A stretch of 64,000 bases of DNA, taken from Lucinisca nassula. Lineage: Eukaryota; Mollusca; Bivalvia; Lucinida; Lucinidae. The stretch's first letter is position 1; each line of letters opens with the position of its first letter. Location: assembly GCA_963580285.1 (NCBI GenBank), contig OY757021.1:97020149-97084148 (forward strand), given 5' to 3'. Positions 11,566-22,278 of the stretch are shown in pieces. The notes beneath the pieces are model-generated. The model was not told the DNA's origin and did not search any database. It saw nothing but the letters and a program-made list of their open reading frames with translations. The translations under genes and the position numbers were made by a program.

Positions 11566-11835
11566 ACATCTTTATAATTCTGACCCCCCCCCACACACAC
11601 ACACACACTTGATCCCCACTTTTATAGAGTAAAACTGGGATTTACAGGAGTAAACATTATTTTTCTCATTTCTACTCCAAAATATAGATTGTGGGTACTC
11701 GTTAGAACCGCATCGAAAAGGCGCTTCTACGTGTACCCAAAATGTATATTTTAAGCAACAGTCAGAAAAATATCATCACGACTTTTCATCTTACAATTTT
11801 TGTTGTTGTATTTTTCGGCGGTAAAATGTACAAAT
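11566..11835 (-). mobile_element. Palindromic MITE, subfamily A, degraded
   Basis: An ATCTTTATAATTCTGACCCCC left arm with an expanded CA tract (11592-11607), a damaged core (CATCGAAAAGGCG) and the arm ending TTTTTCGGCGGTAAAATG. The right terminus is eroded. Confidence 0.7.
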
Positions 11836-12578
11836 CCAATGCATCAAAAGCATTTTTTTTCTAGATTCTGTACACTTTAATAATAAGTGAATAAATAAAT
11901 AAATAATGTCGTTAAGTTCCGCCAGGTAAACCTGGGTACGCTGTACGCGGTCTAACTGTAATAAAACAAGAAGAAGATAAAACTTTGGCGTAGACCTAAT
12001 ACATGGAAATACATGTAAGTACAAAATGGTTTGGATTCAGCCACTCCATTTGCCAAATCGTTACATGTAGAACTTGAAGAAATATGTAGTAGGCTGGTTA
12101 AGACAGTCGCGACACTAGCTCAGCAAGGTTTTGCTGGCTGAAGAGAGACGGACGGACGAACTGACAGACGACTAGCTTTTTTTGCGTTGTGATTCTGTTG
12201 GATGAAAGCCATCATGCCCAAGTCTAACTTATGACGACAGACGGACATATGAATACGACAGCTGTCATTGTGACCACAGGTGCGTTTTGTATGGTTGTGG
12301 GTCGGGGCTGAGTATGAGTAAGTAATGTTCATCAGAGTAACAATGGGAATAGAGGCACTGGTTGTTGATTACCAGTTTCCCGCACGGTCAGCTGGTAAGG
12401 TCCCAGGGAACGAATCCATGCCCGCGAATAGGGAGACCATCACGCAGTTACTCCCTGAGCGGACATATACATACTTCTATAATATCCAAGCTTTTGAGTT
12501 TTGAGTGAGGTTGCAATTAGTAACTAATATCTTTATAAGTAACACCTCAGAAGGATCAGATTTATGAAAATTGTATGA

Positions 12579-12787
12579 TTTTGTTTGTTTGTATTGGAGT
12601 TTTACGGCCCAGTCAACACTAGTAAGGTCATTTTTGAGCCGGTCAGTTTACCTATCAACACTTTCCTGGGCAGGCTTATACGTAAGCGGTTAACCAGTAC
12701 AGTGCACATTCTTTCGCCAGAAACTGACAACTGCCCTTCTTGAATCAGCGGAAGGGAGAGAATGACCGTAGAAATAAAAAAAAAAAA
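12579..12787 (-). repeat. SINE family III, 5' truncated, with A-run
   Basis: The tail (CAAACAAA), the GCCGTAAAACTCCAATAC region and the body are on the minus strand. The element stops at the TTCTACGGTCATTC segment, before the tRNA-like head, and is bordered by an A-run. TGTATGA occurs on both sides (12572-12578 and 12788-12794). Confidence 0.75.
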
Positions 12788-13382
12788 TGTATGAATTAAT
12801 CAATTTTAACAATCTATGCTCATTTCAAATCCATGGATTCGGCACATGGTAATTTATTTTAGTAAATATTCAACGATAGATTACTTTCCCCTTCGTCAAA
12901 CAAGTATTAACTTTTAAATAAAAATCCTGTTTCTCATAAATGTATAAATAAGGAACCCCGCTGTAAATTTTTTTTAAAGATGCAAACGTACACATTATTG
13001 TAAATATCCGAATTATTATATAGCCGGATAAAATTTATTGCTGCTGGCTTGAATTTTGCCCCTGGAAAAGCGAATGCGATCTTCTCAAACGGACGCTTGT
13101 CATCGGAAAAAATACGGCAAATCCACGGACATTACCGAACGTTACCGTCACCTCAATGACTGGTACCCCGTCTAACCACAGCAGAATCGAAACTGAATAT
13201 TGCAAAATAGGACGTCCAAATGCCATATTTAAATACAAAGGTCTCAAATAATAATGTGCATGTTGCATATTCGAATAAAGTAGTAAGATATGGAAAGGTT
13301 CATAATGCAAAGTGCGGTTTCAACAATTCATTTTGTAATTGCACATTGCATAATTGAGTTTTTACCTTAATACTGTTCCATA

Positions 13383-13657
13383 AAGGTCAAGGTCACAAGT
13401 TTGAAACTTCGTATTTCGTGTCCGTTCCATATCTCCTTTACCCCTGGAAGGATTTTCATGAAACTTTCATCAAATATCCCCCTCAGTCAGGTGATGTGCA
13501 GAACCCATAAATAAACCATGCCAACTCAAGGTCAAGGTCACAGGTGAAGGTCACGAGTAAGTTGGCATTTTGTGTCCGTTTCATATCTCCTTTACCCCTG
13601 GAAGGGTTTTCATTACACTTTTGTGAAATATTCCCCCTCGATGAGCTGATGTGCCGT
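13383..13657 (+). mobile_element. Continuation of the pearl-like element after the insertion
   Basis: Two tandem units of about 170 bp carry AAGGTCAAGGTCACA, TCTCCTTTACCCCTGGAAGG and the CCCATAAATAAACCATGCC phrase that also precedes the insertion at 10088-10110. This shows that both sides belong to one element. Confidence 0.7.
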
Positions 13658-13775
13658 ACCCATAAAAATACTTTTGCAGGAGATGCCTCCTCTGAAGGTG
13701 TATCCATTCCCCTTAAAATATAAGGGTCCACTTCAGTAATTCAGGTATGAAAGGTCTTGATCTACCAGCGCATGT
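13658..13775 (+). repeat. Second copy of the 6885-7030 repeat
   Basis: It has the same order of phrases (TACTTTTGCAGGAG, ATAAGGGTCCACTTCAGTAA, GATCTACCAG), without the long C-run. Confidence 0.55.
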
Positions 13776-14099
13776 ATCCTTTCTGTCCGTGCAAATTTTC
13801 TATGAACGCCAGACAAGTCTCCCGACACAATCAAATACAAACAAAAAAAAAACAACAACAAAAAACAACAACAACAACAAGAAAGCCATGATGGCACTGG
13901 ATCGCTCACCTGATCCTTATAGTGGGTAATATAAGGTAAACGTGGAGGGTTTGAGCAATTTGGGCTGACAGTGACCAATGGAACATTTCTGTGAAATTAT
14001 TTCAAAATCAATCTAGCTATTTAGGAACTTTAGTCATTTTAAGGCTTATATATTTTTTCTGGAGGCTGTCATGTTCAGTGTAATATTGTCAGAGTGTCA

Positions 14100-14935
14100 C
14101 TTATGGAACATTCCTACAAAATTGTTTACTTTTGCGAGGAAGAAGTCTTTCAAAAGTTACCTTTGACAATACAGAGCTGACTTGTATATCACTATCTGGG
14201 CACCTTGTGGACATTGAGGGCCAGGGCCTAATGCACCAGACGGAGATGAACGGGCTCAGTCTAAACTAACAAACAATGACTCATGGTGACAAGGGGTATC
14301 CATCCCTTTTACAGTACAGAGCTGACTTGTATGACACTATCTGAGCACCTTGTGGACGTGGACATTGAGGGTCAGTGCACCAGGCGGAGATGAACTGGCT
14401 CAGTCTAACTAACAAGGGCTCATGGTGAAGGTAAAATGTGGGGTGGGGTGTGGATCCCTTTGACAATACAGAGGTGACTTGTATGTCACTATCTGGACAC
14501 ATTGTGGACACATTGAGGGTCAGGTCCTAGTGACAGGCTCAGTTTAACTCTGTGTGTGTGTGTATGTGTGTGTGTGTGTGTGTGTGTTTGTGTGTGTGTT
14601 TGTGCGGAGGGGTTGGGTTGGGTGGGGTGGATCTCTTTGACAATACAGAGCTTAGCTGACCTGGGCACCTTGTAGACATTAAGGGTCACTTAGTATTGCA
14701 CCAGATGGGGATGAACGGGATCAGTCTAACTAACAATGACTCATGGTGTGCGTGTGGGTGGGTGGGTGGCGGGGGTTGGGGAAGGGGTTGGATCCCTGTG
14801 ACAATACAGAGCCGACTTGTATATCACTATCTGGACATCTTGTGAACATTGGGGATCAGGTCCTACTGCACCAGATGAAGATGAACGGGCTCAGTCTAAC
14901 TAACAATGGTGATACCACTCTATTCATAAAATACC
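14100..14935 (+). repeat. Satellite array, about 5 units of 150-190 bp
   Basis: The units share CAATACAGAGCTGACTTGTA, ATCACTATCTGGACACCTTG, GCACCAGATGGAGATGAAC and GGCTCAGTCTAACTAACAA. A GT-rich microsatellite (14550-14602) expanded inside one unit. No head hairpin was recognised. Confidence 0.75.
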
Positions 14936-14984
14936 CCGCCTGACCAAGGTATTACAAACGAGGACAATTCTGAGCAACTTTGAT

Positions 14985-15795
14985 TATGATTGGACCGGAA
15001 TTGTGGCCTCTATAGTGTAAACAAGGTTTTTCTATGAGTTGACCTACTGACCTACTTTTTGATCCAACATAAGCCATATTCAAACTTGTCCTAGATATTG
15101 TCATTATAATTATTCTGAATAAGTTTGATGATGATTGGACCAGAACTGTGGCCTCTAGAGTGTAAACAAGGTTTTTCTATGATTTGACCTACTGACCTAC
15201 TTTATGACCCGACATGACCCATATTCGAACTTGACCGGGATATTGTCAAGATGATCATTTTGAGCATTGAACCAAATCTGTGGCCTCTATAGTGTGAACA
15301 AGGTTTTTCTATGATTTGACCTACTGACCTACATTTTGATCCCACATGACCCATATTCGAATTTGTCTTAGTTATTGTCAAAATGATCATTCTGAGCAAG
15401 ACTGGTGATGATCTGACACCAATTGGGGCCTCTAGAGTGTTAATAAGGTTTTATCTATGATAATTGATTCGACATACTGACCTGTTTTTTGACCTCACAG
15501 ATCCCATATTCCAATTTGACCTAGATATTGTCGAGATGATCTTTCTGAGCAAGTTTGATGATGATTGGATGAAATCTGTGGCCTATAGAGTGTTAATAAG
15601 GTTTTTCTTTGATTTGTCCTACTGACCTACTTTTTGACCTGACATAACCCATATTCGAACTTGACCAAGATATTGTCACGATGATCAGTCTGAGCAAGTT
15701 TGATGATGATTGGCTGATAACACACTGTGGCCTCTAGTGTGTTAGCAAGAAAAAAGTACGCACGCACGACGCACGACGAAATAACAAAGGCCTTG
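14985..15795 (-). mobile_element. Pearl-like satellite array, reverse orientation
   Basis: About five units of ~145 bp contain GACCTACTTTTTGACC, CATATTCGAACTTGACC, GATGATTGGACC and GGCCTCTAGAGTGT. The GTACGCACGCACGACGCACGACG run at 15757-15779 is the complement of the GTCGTGCGTCGTC head seen at 32703-32730. The same family is therefore present in the opposite orientation at 32.7-34.2 kb. Confidence 0.8.
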
Positions 15796-15799
15796 GCCT

Positions 15800-16904
15800 T
15801 GTGGTTTCAGAGAAGAAGATTTATTAAGTTTTCAATGAAATCTTTTTGGCTCCTGTGACCTAGATGTGCAACGGATCGGAACCATGACGTTGCACCGACG
15901 TAGATGTGACATTGCATAAACCTCATGACGTTGTACCGACGTTGATGTAACGTCACAATTACGTCATGTTCCTGCTGGAAAATGTTTAACTTTATCCAAC
16001 CAGACGTCGCGTTACAAACGCAAAAGCATTAGAATCTCGAATGAACAGTTTCGCTTGGAGCGGCCTAAATATGAAACACATCACGCGTTTTCACCAGAAA
16101 AAGACAATATTTAGATACATTATAGATATCATTATCTCACATGGCTGCGTTATCCTAATGTGTTGGAGGTGACGCCAGAACTGTGTCGTTAGGTGAAATA
16201 ACAAGAACTATATATCACCTGCGACAAGCAAAAACGTATCTTCTAGCATGATCGTCCAGCCTGCACCCACCTAGTCAGAGTCCAACATTCTTCTTCAGGC
16301 TGAAGAAAATTTGGATTCATGGCTATCCATATAGCCGAAAGCGAAAACTTTGATAAGCCTGCACGGACTTATCTGGATTTTCGCTGGCCACAAATGCCCG
16401 TAATGATGTTTCGCTTGCCGAGGCTGATACATAAACTTAGGCGGAAATAAGTGCAACAAATCACTATTATTTGAAGTGATATATTAAGGTTTCCTTGTTC
16501 CTTGTAACAATTACAGTCTCAGTTTTTAGAAGAATTGGTTTTCCATGTGAATTCGACAGGGGCGACAATTGTCATAATTCCTGTTCTGCATTCCTTAAGC
16601 TTGAGACCGTCTTTGATCACAGGTCTGGCAGCTACTTTAATACAAATTAGTCCTTAGAGGCCCTCGTTTGTCAGTTGCTCGGGTTTGATTTTCGAGGTCG
16701 GCATGTGGCAGGGTAGCGATCGTTCGTCCAAAGTATTCACAGGTATCTTGGTTTCCCACAAAACGTACAGTACAACGTGAGTTTTTAAAAATCCAGTTGT
16801 AATAAAATTAAAATCAATTAATTTCATGCGCCTACATGCAAAATGACACAAGAAGCTTACTACATAAAAATGCACCAGGTAGACAATCCGGGAAAAGGAT
16901 TGTC
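15800..16904. other. No recognised gene; small GACGTTG-rich patch
   Basis: 15885-15970 repeats GACGTTG(T/C)ACCGACGT phrases. A similar patch is found near 58035-58100, so it is a fragment of a dispersed repeat. An imperfect duplex region lies at 16290-16400. There is no coding signal. Confidence 0.4.
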
Positions 16905-17471
16905 TATCACGCGAACAAATCCGTGAAAGGAACCCCTACCCCCACCCCCTTTATATAGAGAAAACTGGGGTTTAGGGTAAACATTATACTTCTTATTTCT
17001 GCTCTAAACATAGGTTGTGGGAACTCATTCGAACCGTCACATTACGCAAACACTTCTATAACATACATTGCCACCTTTATCGCCGAAAAAATGAAAATTT
17101 TAAGATGAAAAATTACGATACTTTTCTTATTTCTGCTCAAAATATAGACTGTGGGTACTCGTTAGAACCGCCATCATCGAGGCGGGTCTAACGAGTACTC
17201 ACAATCTATACTTTAGAGCAGAAATAAGAAAAATACGTTTTGCCTCGCAAACCCCAGTTTTACTATATAAAATTGGGGTTCGAGGGGATCAAAATGATAT
17301 AGGCGTGTTTTCGTGATGCATATCTGCCTCAATGAGGCGGTTCTTAAAAGCACCCACAAGCTATGTTTCCAGTATAAATAAGAAAAAAAATATCACGGAT
17401 TTTCATCAGAAAAGTAGCCAATTTTGGAGATGTGAAAAATGCTTTATGTCACACGGGTGTGTAATCGTAAG
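16905..17471 (-). mobile_element. Palindromic MITE, subfamily B, split by an A copy
   Basis: The left half (ATCACGCGAACAAATCCGTGAAA to GGGAACTCATTCGAACCG) ends at about 17037. The right half resumes at about 17325 with CTGCCTCAATGAGGCGG and runs to CACACGGGTGTGTAATCGTAA. The gap is filled by an intact A copy. Confidence 0.85.
17040..17318 (+). mobile_element. Palindromic MITE, subfamily A, nested in the B copy
   Basis: A complete 279 bp element runs from CATTACGCAAACACTTCTATA to GTTTTCGTGATG with an intact hairpin core. It sits in the loop of the host B element's central hairpin. Confidence 0.85.
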
Positions 17472-17504
17472 AAATGGGAAAACACATGCTTTTGGGGTCG
17501 ATTT

Positions 17505-18078
17505 TGTGCATGTATCAATCGACAAAAAGTGATTTTTGTACATTTTTCCGCCGAAAAAATGAAAATTCTCCGATAAAAATTGTGATATTTTTCTTATTTC
17601 TGCTCAGAATATAGATTGTGAGTACTCACAATCTATATTTTAGAGCAGAAATAAGAAAAAATATAAATTGTGAGTACTCGTTAGAACCGCCTCGTTTAGG
17701 CGGTTTTAATGAATACCCACAATCTATAATTTAAAGCAGAAATAAGAAAATTCAGGTTTAGCCCTGTAAACCCCAGTTTTACTATATAATAATAATAATA
17801 ATAATGATAATAATAATAATGATAATCGACCTTATTTATAGAGGGTAACACATTTAGGACTAGTACTAATCTTCCATGTGTCCCTCTTTTCCTGGGTAGG
17901 AACCAGTACTAATCAATGTGAATAAAGTTTCTTGCTCAAGGAAACAACACGTGGCGCTTGTGAGGATCGAATCGGCTACCTCTCGATCTCAAATCCGATG
18001 CTTTACCACTGCACCACAGCGCTCAACTATATAAAATTGGGTTTCAATGGGGTTAAAAATATATAGGCATGTTTTCGA
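17505..18078 (+). mobile_element. Palindromic MITE, subfamily A, duplicated core and SINE insertion
   Basis: After a degraded left end, two core palindromes follow each other (17610-17655 lacking the inner stem; 17660-17755 complete). The right arm is broken at ACTATATAA by a SINE and continues to GGCATGTTTTCGATG. Confidence 0.78.
17790..18025 (-). repeat. SINE family IV with (ATT)n tail
   Basis: On the minus strand it begins GAGCGCTGTGGTGCAGTGG (box A), continues with TTCGATCCTC (box B region) and a body containing TTGTTTCCTTGAGCAAG, and ends in an ATT/ATC tail. ACTATATAA is duplicated at 17781-17789 and 18026-18034. A second copy is at 18430. Confidence 0.85.
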
Positions 18079-18149
18079 TGAAAGGAATTTTACCTGCAAT
18101 TATCTTCGTGACAGGGAGTTATCGGGATATACATTTTAAACAAACAACA

Positions 18150-18242
18150 ACAAGAGAGAAAAAAAAAAAAAAAACGGCGTCCATCTGCCTGTCCGTCCAT
18201 CCATCCTCTGTCACAATCCTTGTGAATACATTTTCCTTATGT
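18150..18242 (+). mobile_element. Head of a pearl-like element
   Basis: An A-run, then CTGCCTGTCCGTCCATCCATC and CCTTGTGAATACATTTTCC. This is the lead-in to the satellite units that resume at 18613 after two SINE insertions. Confidence 0.6.
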
Positions 18243-18429
18243 AGCCCCCATCAATCGGGTCTTGGAGGAATGGAGTGGGGTGCACAATGCCTCCACGCAG
18301 AGCTGAAACTGACCGCACATGAGTACTGGTAAACCGCTTGGACGGACAAAGCCTGCCCAGGCAAAGTGGTGCGAGTCAGACCGTCCAGCCGTATTGATTT
18401 GTTTTGGCGACAGGGATTGGGATGGCATT
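18243..18429 (+). repeat. SINE family II, 3' truncated
   Basis: The head (GCCCCCATCAATCGGG) through GCCCAGGCAAAGTGGTGCGA to GCGACAGGGATTGGGATG is present. It stops where SINE IV starts. Confidence 0.75.
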
Positions 18430-18612
18430 CCATCTGCACTGTGGTGCAGTGGTAAAGCATCGGATATGAGATCGAGAGGTAGCCGGGTCGATCTCCGCAA
18501 GTGCTAGGTGTTGTTTCCTTGAGCAAGAGACTTTATCCACACTGCTTAGTACTAGTTTCTACCGACAAAAAGAGGGCCACATGGAAGATTAGTACTTGTA
18601 CTAAATGTGTTA
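18430..18612 (+). repeat. SINE family IV, second copy
   Basis: It has CTGTGGTGCAGTGGTAAAGC, GGGTCGATCTCC, TTGTTTCCTTGAGCAAGAGA and ACTAAATGTGTTACC. It lacks the ATT tail. Confidence 0.78.
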
Positions 18613-19400
18613 CCGCTCAATCAAAAGAAACAGGCAACTTCTTTGTGTTTTTTTTTCTGCCTGTGGTAGACCAAATTTGGAACATATATTGCATAGGTAC
18701 TGCAGGTGCGCAAGAAGGTATCCAAAGTTTGATCTGATCCCCTGGGGCCATAGGGTGAGGTCAAAGGCCAAATGTTCAAGGCAATGCCTGTGAATACAAC
18801 TACTTTTTCATTTCTTGTCCTATGATGACCGAACTTGGTACACATATTGCCGAGGGACTGCAAATGCGCATGAATGTATCCAAGATTGATCTGACCCCCT
18901 GGGCTTATGGGGTGATGTCAGAGGTCGACTATTCAAGAAAATGCTTGTGAAACTGCTTTTTCTTTATTTCTTGGCCTATGGTGACCAAGGTTGGTGAACA
19001 TATTACTTAGGAAATGCAGATGCGCATGGAGCTATCCAAATTTTGATCTGACCTCCTGAGGTCATGGGGTGAGGACAAAGGTCAAATTTTCAAGAAAATG
19101 CTTTTGAATGCAACTTCTTTTTTATTTCTTGGTCTATGGTGACAAAAGTTGGTACACATATTTCTTTGGGACTGCAGATGCGCATGATGGTATCCCAATT
19201 TTGATCTGTTCCCTCCTTCCCCAACCACACCCCCTACCGCATGTTGTCATTGAGAGAAGTCAAAGATCAAAATTTCAAGAAAACGCTTGTGAATGCAACT
19301 ACTTTTTTTTCTTGGCCCATGGTGACCAAAGTTGGAACAGATATTGCTCAGGGACTGCAGGTGTGCATGAAGGCAATTATTTTCTGACCCCGCTGTGGTC
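18613..19400 (+). mobile_element. Pearl-like satellite array, about 5 units
   Basis: The ~155-160 bp units carry TTATTTCTTGGCCTATGGTGACC, GTTGGTACACATATTGC, GGGACTGCAGATGCGCATGA and GGGGTGAGGTCAAAGGTCAA. It continues the head at 18150 and was split by two SINEs. Confidence 0.78.
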
Positions 19401-19503
19401 GTGGTGAATTCAAATACCGGGTATTTTCGATGGTGCACCGTCGACAGCCCGATCTTGTTTTTTCTTATGTCTGTCCGATCTTGTGTTTTCTTACTTCTGC
19501 TCC

Positions 19504-19804
<301 letters not shown>

Positions 19805-19853
19805 TTGTTTGTGTGTAACGATAAGTGAACCCTTGTGAGTCAATCAGTGTCGT

Positions 19854-20260
19854 CATCCAGAAAACACGCCTATATAATTTTGACCCCCTTGAGCCCCACT
19901 TTTATATGGTAAAACTGGGGTTTGAAGGGGTAAAGCTTATTTTGCTTATTTCTGCTCTTAAATATAGAATGTGGGTACTCGTTAGAACCGCCTCGATGAG
20001 GCGGTTCTAACGTGTACCCACAATCTATATTTTGTGCAGAAATAAGAAAAAATATCATCGAGGCGGTTCTAACGAGTACCCACAATCTATATTTTAGAGC
20101 AGAAATAAGAAAAAAACAACATCGAGGCGGTTCTAACGAGAACCCACAATTTATATTTTAGAGCAGAAATAAGAAAAATATCAGAATTGTACATCCTATT
20201 TTTTTTCTTTTTCCGGCGATAATATTTACAATGTATTTGTATAGGCGTGTTTTCGTAATG
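19854..20260 (-). mobile_element. Palindromic MITE, subfamily A, with triplicated half-core
   Basis: The normal element is extended because the segment from CATCGAGGCGGTTCTAACGA to AGCAGAAATAAGAAAAA is present three times in tandem (about 20009-20057, 20055-20117 and 20121-20182). Both termini are present (AGAAAACACGCCTATATAA; GTATAGGCGTGTTTTCGTAATG). Confidence 0.85.
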
Positions 20261-20331
20261 GTCTCCCAAAGAAAGAAAGCAAAGAGATGGAAGATATAGT
20301 AGTGGAGATAAAGGAGAAGGGACAATGGTTG

Positions 20332-20627
20332 ATTGATTGATTGATTGATTTGAGGTCTAACGTCCCCGTCAACACTGTCAAGGTCATTTTGGAGACGCTA
20401 CTTCCAATTTTGTGGGACTTTTACCCGACATTGAGATGAAATGACATTTCAATCCCTGTCGTCCAAATGTTTATAAGCATGGACGGGCCGACTCGCACCG
20501 CTTTGCCTGGACAGGCTTAGATCCTCTAAGCGGTTTACCAGTACTCGTGTGCAGGTCGGTTTCAGCTATGTGTGGAAGCATCATGCACCCATCTATTTCT
20601 TCAAGCCCCGATGGGCGGGGGCCGAAA
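20332..20627 (-). repeat. SINE family II with (TTGA)n tail
   Basis: A full-length minus-strand copy whose tail reads TTGATTGATTGATTGATT on the plus strand. GGGACAATGG at the left and GGGACAGTGG at the right are a probable 10 bp target duplication with one change. Confidence 0.83.
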
Positions 20628-20707
20628 GGGACAGTGGAGAGAGAGGAAATGAAGTGAAGAATCAAGAAATAACACCTTTCCCTCCTCTTCGCTTACTTGC
20701 TGCAATT

Positions 20708-20985
20708 TATTACGCAAACACGCCTATACAAATACATTGCCACCTTTATCGCCGAAAAACTGATAATTTTAAGAAGGAAAAATGTGATATTTTTCTTATT
20801 TCTGCTCAAAATATAGATTGTGGGCACTCGTTAGAACCGCCTCATCGAGGCGGTTCTAACGAGTACCCACAATCTATATTTTAGAGCAGAAATAAGAAAA
20901 TAAGGTACACCCCCGGAAACCCCAGTTTTGCTAAATAAAAATGGGGTGAGAGGGGTCAAAATTATATAGGTGTGTTTTCGTGATG
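20708..20985 (+). mobile_element. Palindromic MITE, subfamily A, near-perfect copy
   Basis: This 278 bp copy has both termini and a perfect core hairpin around GCCTCATCGAGGC. It is among the least diverged copies, so it is a good reference for the A consensus. Confidence 0.9.
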
Positions 20986-21116
20986 TAACACCATTCCCTC
21001 CTCTTCCCTTACTTGCTGCAATGACAGCAAGCCGATGCCCAACTGTAAGCCAATATCAGTAACACGTCCTGGTGACCTCATATACCAGACACTTTCGTCT
21101 CACCCTTCCCTGTTAA

Positions 21117-21343
21117 CCCATTTTATACTAGTGGACTCTTCTATTGCTATATGTTGGACGGGTCCATTTGTCCTATAAGGGGTGTCAGGCATATTTTTTT
21201 TTCATTTTTATTCTATTTTTTTTATGAAAAATTCTGTTAGCAAATACTGCAGGCCCTGATCAGACGCCGCGTTCTGCGGCGTCTGATCTGGGCCTGCAAT
21301 ATTTGCCAACGTACATCTTTAGGGGTTTCCCGCATGCAATGGG
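21117..21343. mobile_element. piggyBac-like MITE
   Basis: It starts CCCATTTTATAC after TTAA (21113-21116) and ends GCAATGGG before TTAG, a one-base change of TTAA. Inside is a hairpin (CAGGCCCTGATCAGACGCCG and complement, 21251-21297) shared with three other copies. Confidence 0.78.
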
Positions 21344-21359
21344 TTAGCGGGTAAAATTG

Positions 21360-21722
21360 ACTTGATAGCTTCACGCGAGATGACACATATACTCGTAGCT
21401 GCTAATAAACGACGCACTGTCGTTTCATTATCAGCACACATGTGTATCTGGCAAAATATCACCCAGTATGCGTGCACGTTGCGACAGTTATTCGATACAG
21501 TTATCCATGATGAAAATGGTATAAATGACTATCGGAGAAAAGTGCCAATGTATCAACTTGTCAAATAAAAGAGAAAGTCAGGATACATCTCCTGATCTGT
21601 TGTCAAGTGATAAAATCGGTAAGGTCTTAGTCTTGTACAAATCTCCTACTTGTATTTTCTTTTTCCTTTTGTCTCTCTTTTCCAGTCTTACGTCTTATCA
21701 GTTTTACTTTGGCTTAAAGTAG
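21360..21722. other. No recognised gene
   Basis: Two overlapping short plus-strand frames lie here. Neither has similarity I recognise nor convincing splice borders. Confidence 0.35.
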
Positions 21723-21730
21723 GATCAAGC

Positions 21731-22035
21731 CGGCTTCGGTAGCTCAGTCGGATGTGCGTCTGACTGGTTATCAGGAGGACGCGCGTTCGATACCTGTCAG
21801 GGTCGGCAAAATTCTTTCGTGGAGATTGATTATTAAATCTTTTCTACGGCCATTCTCTCCCTTCCGCTGATTAAAGAAGGGCAGTTGTCAGTTTCTAACG
21901 AAAGAATGTGCACAGTACTGGTTAACCGTTTTTGTTTTAGCTTGCCCAGGAAAACTGTGGATAGGTAAACTGACCGGCTCAAAAATGACCTAAAATAGTG
22001 TTGACTGGGCCGTTAAACTCCAATACAAACAAACA
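21731..22035 (+). repeat. SINE family III, full length
   Basis: The tRNA-like head GGCTTCGGTAGCTCAGTCGG...GTTCGATACC is followed by the body (CTCTCCCTTCCGCTGATTAA) and the end GTTGACTGGGCCGTTAAACTC with a CAAACAAACA tail. This is the only copy here with head and tail both intact. Confidence 0.85.
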
Positions 22036-22142
22036 GAGAGGTAGCAACGAGTCTAGCAATGTCTATATTTAATGTTTTATTGACTGATTGACTGATTAAT
22101 CAATGAACTGATTTATTTATTTATTTATTTAAGTACCTACGA

Positions 22143-22153
22143 ACTATATTTTG

Positions 22154-22189
<36 letters not shown>

Positions 22190-22278
22190 AGAAAAATATC
22201 ACAATTTTTCATCACAAAATTTTCATTTTTTCGGCGATAAAGCTTACAATGTATTTGTATAGGCGTGTTTTGGTAATG
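22143..22278 (-). mobile_element. Palindromic MITE, subfamily A, right half with A-run
   Basis: Only the arm ending TTGTATAGGCGTGTTTTGGTAATG is left. A run of about 33 A bases (22154-22187) replaces the inner part. Confidence 0.8.

Larger units (their letters stand above)
10120..13382. mobile_element. 3.26 kb TIR element inserted in the satellite
   Basis: The two ends are inverted copies. TATGGAACAGTATT begins the element, and its complement ends it at 13382. AAAACTCAATTATGCA and TGCATAATTGAGTTTT continue the match, and weaker inverted similarity extends at least 250 bp inward. The flanking AAGGTC (10114-10119 and 13383-13388) adds one extra copy relative to intact satellite units, consistent with a 6 bp target duplication. 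The interior holds SINEs and a MITE and no transposase-like frame, so it is non-autonomous or decayed. Confidence 0.75.

Noticed and set aside
13035..13310. 91-codon minus-strand frame near the end of the 3.26 kb element
   Set aside because: It lies in the degenerate inverted arm, and the opposite arm shows no matching frame. Transposase motifs are absent.
20549..20884. 111-codon plus-strand open frame
   Set aside because: It spans the SINE II head and the left half of an A-type MITE. Similar peptides (LEPPHRGGSNEYPQS) appear wherever the MITE hairpin is read, so it is not a gene.
21731..21810. Possible functional tRNA gene
   Set aside because: Although it has box A and box B, it continues into a SINE body and tail shared with other loci, so it is a SINE head.
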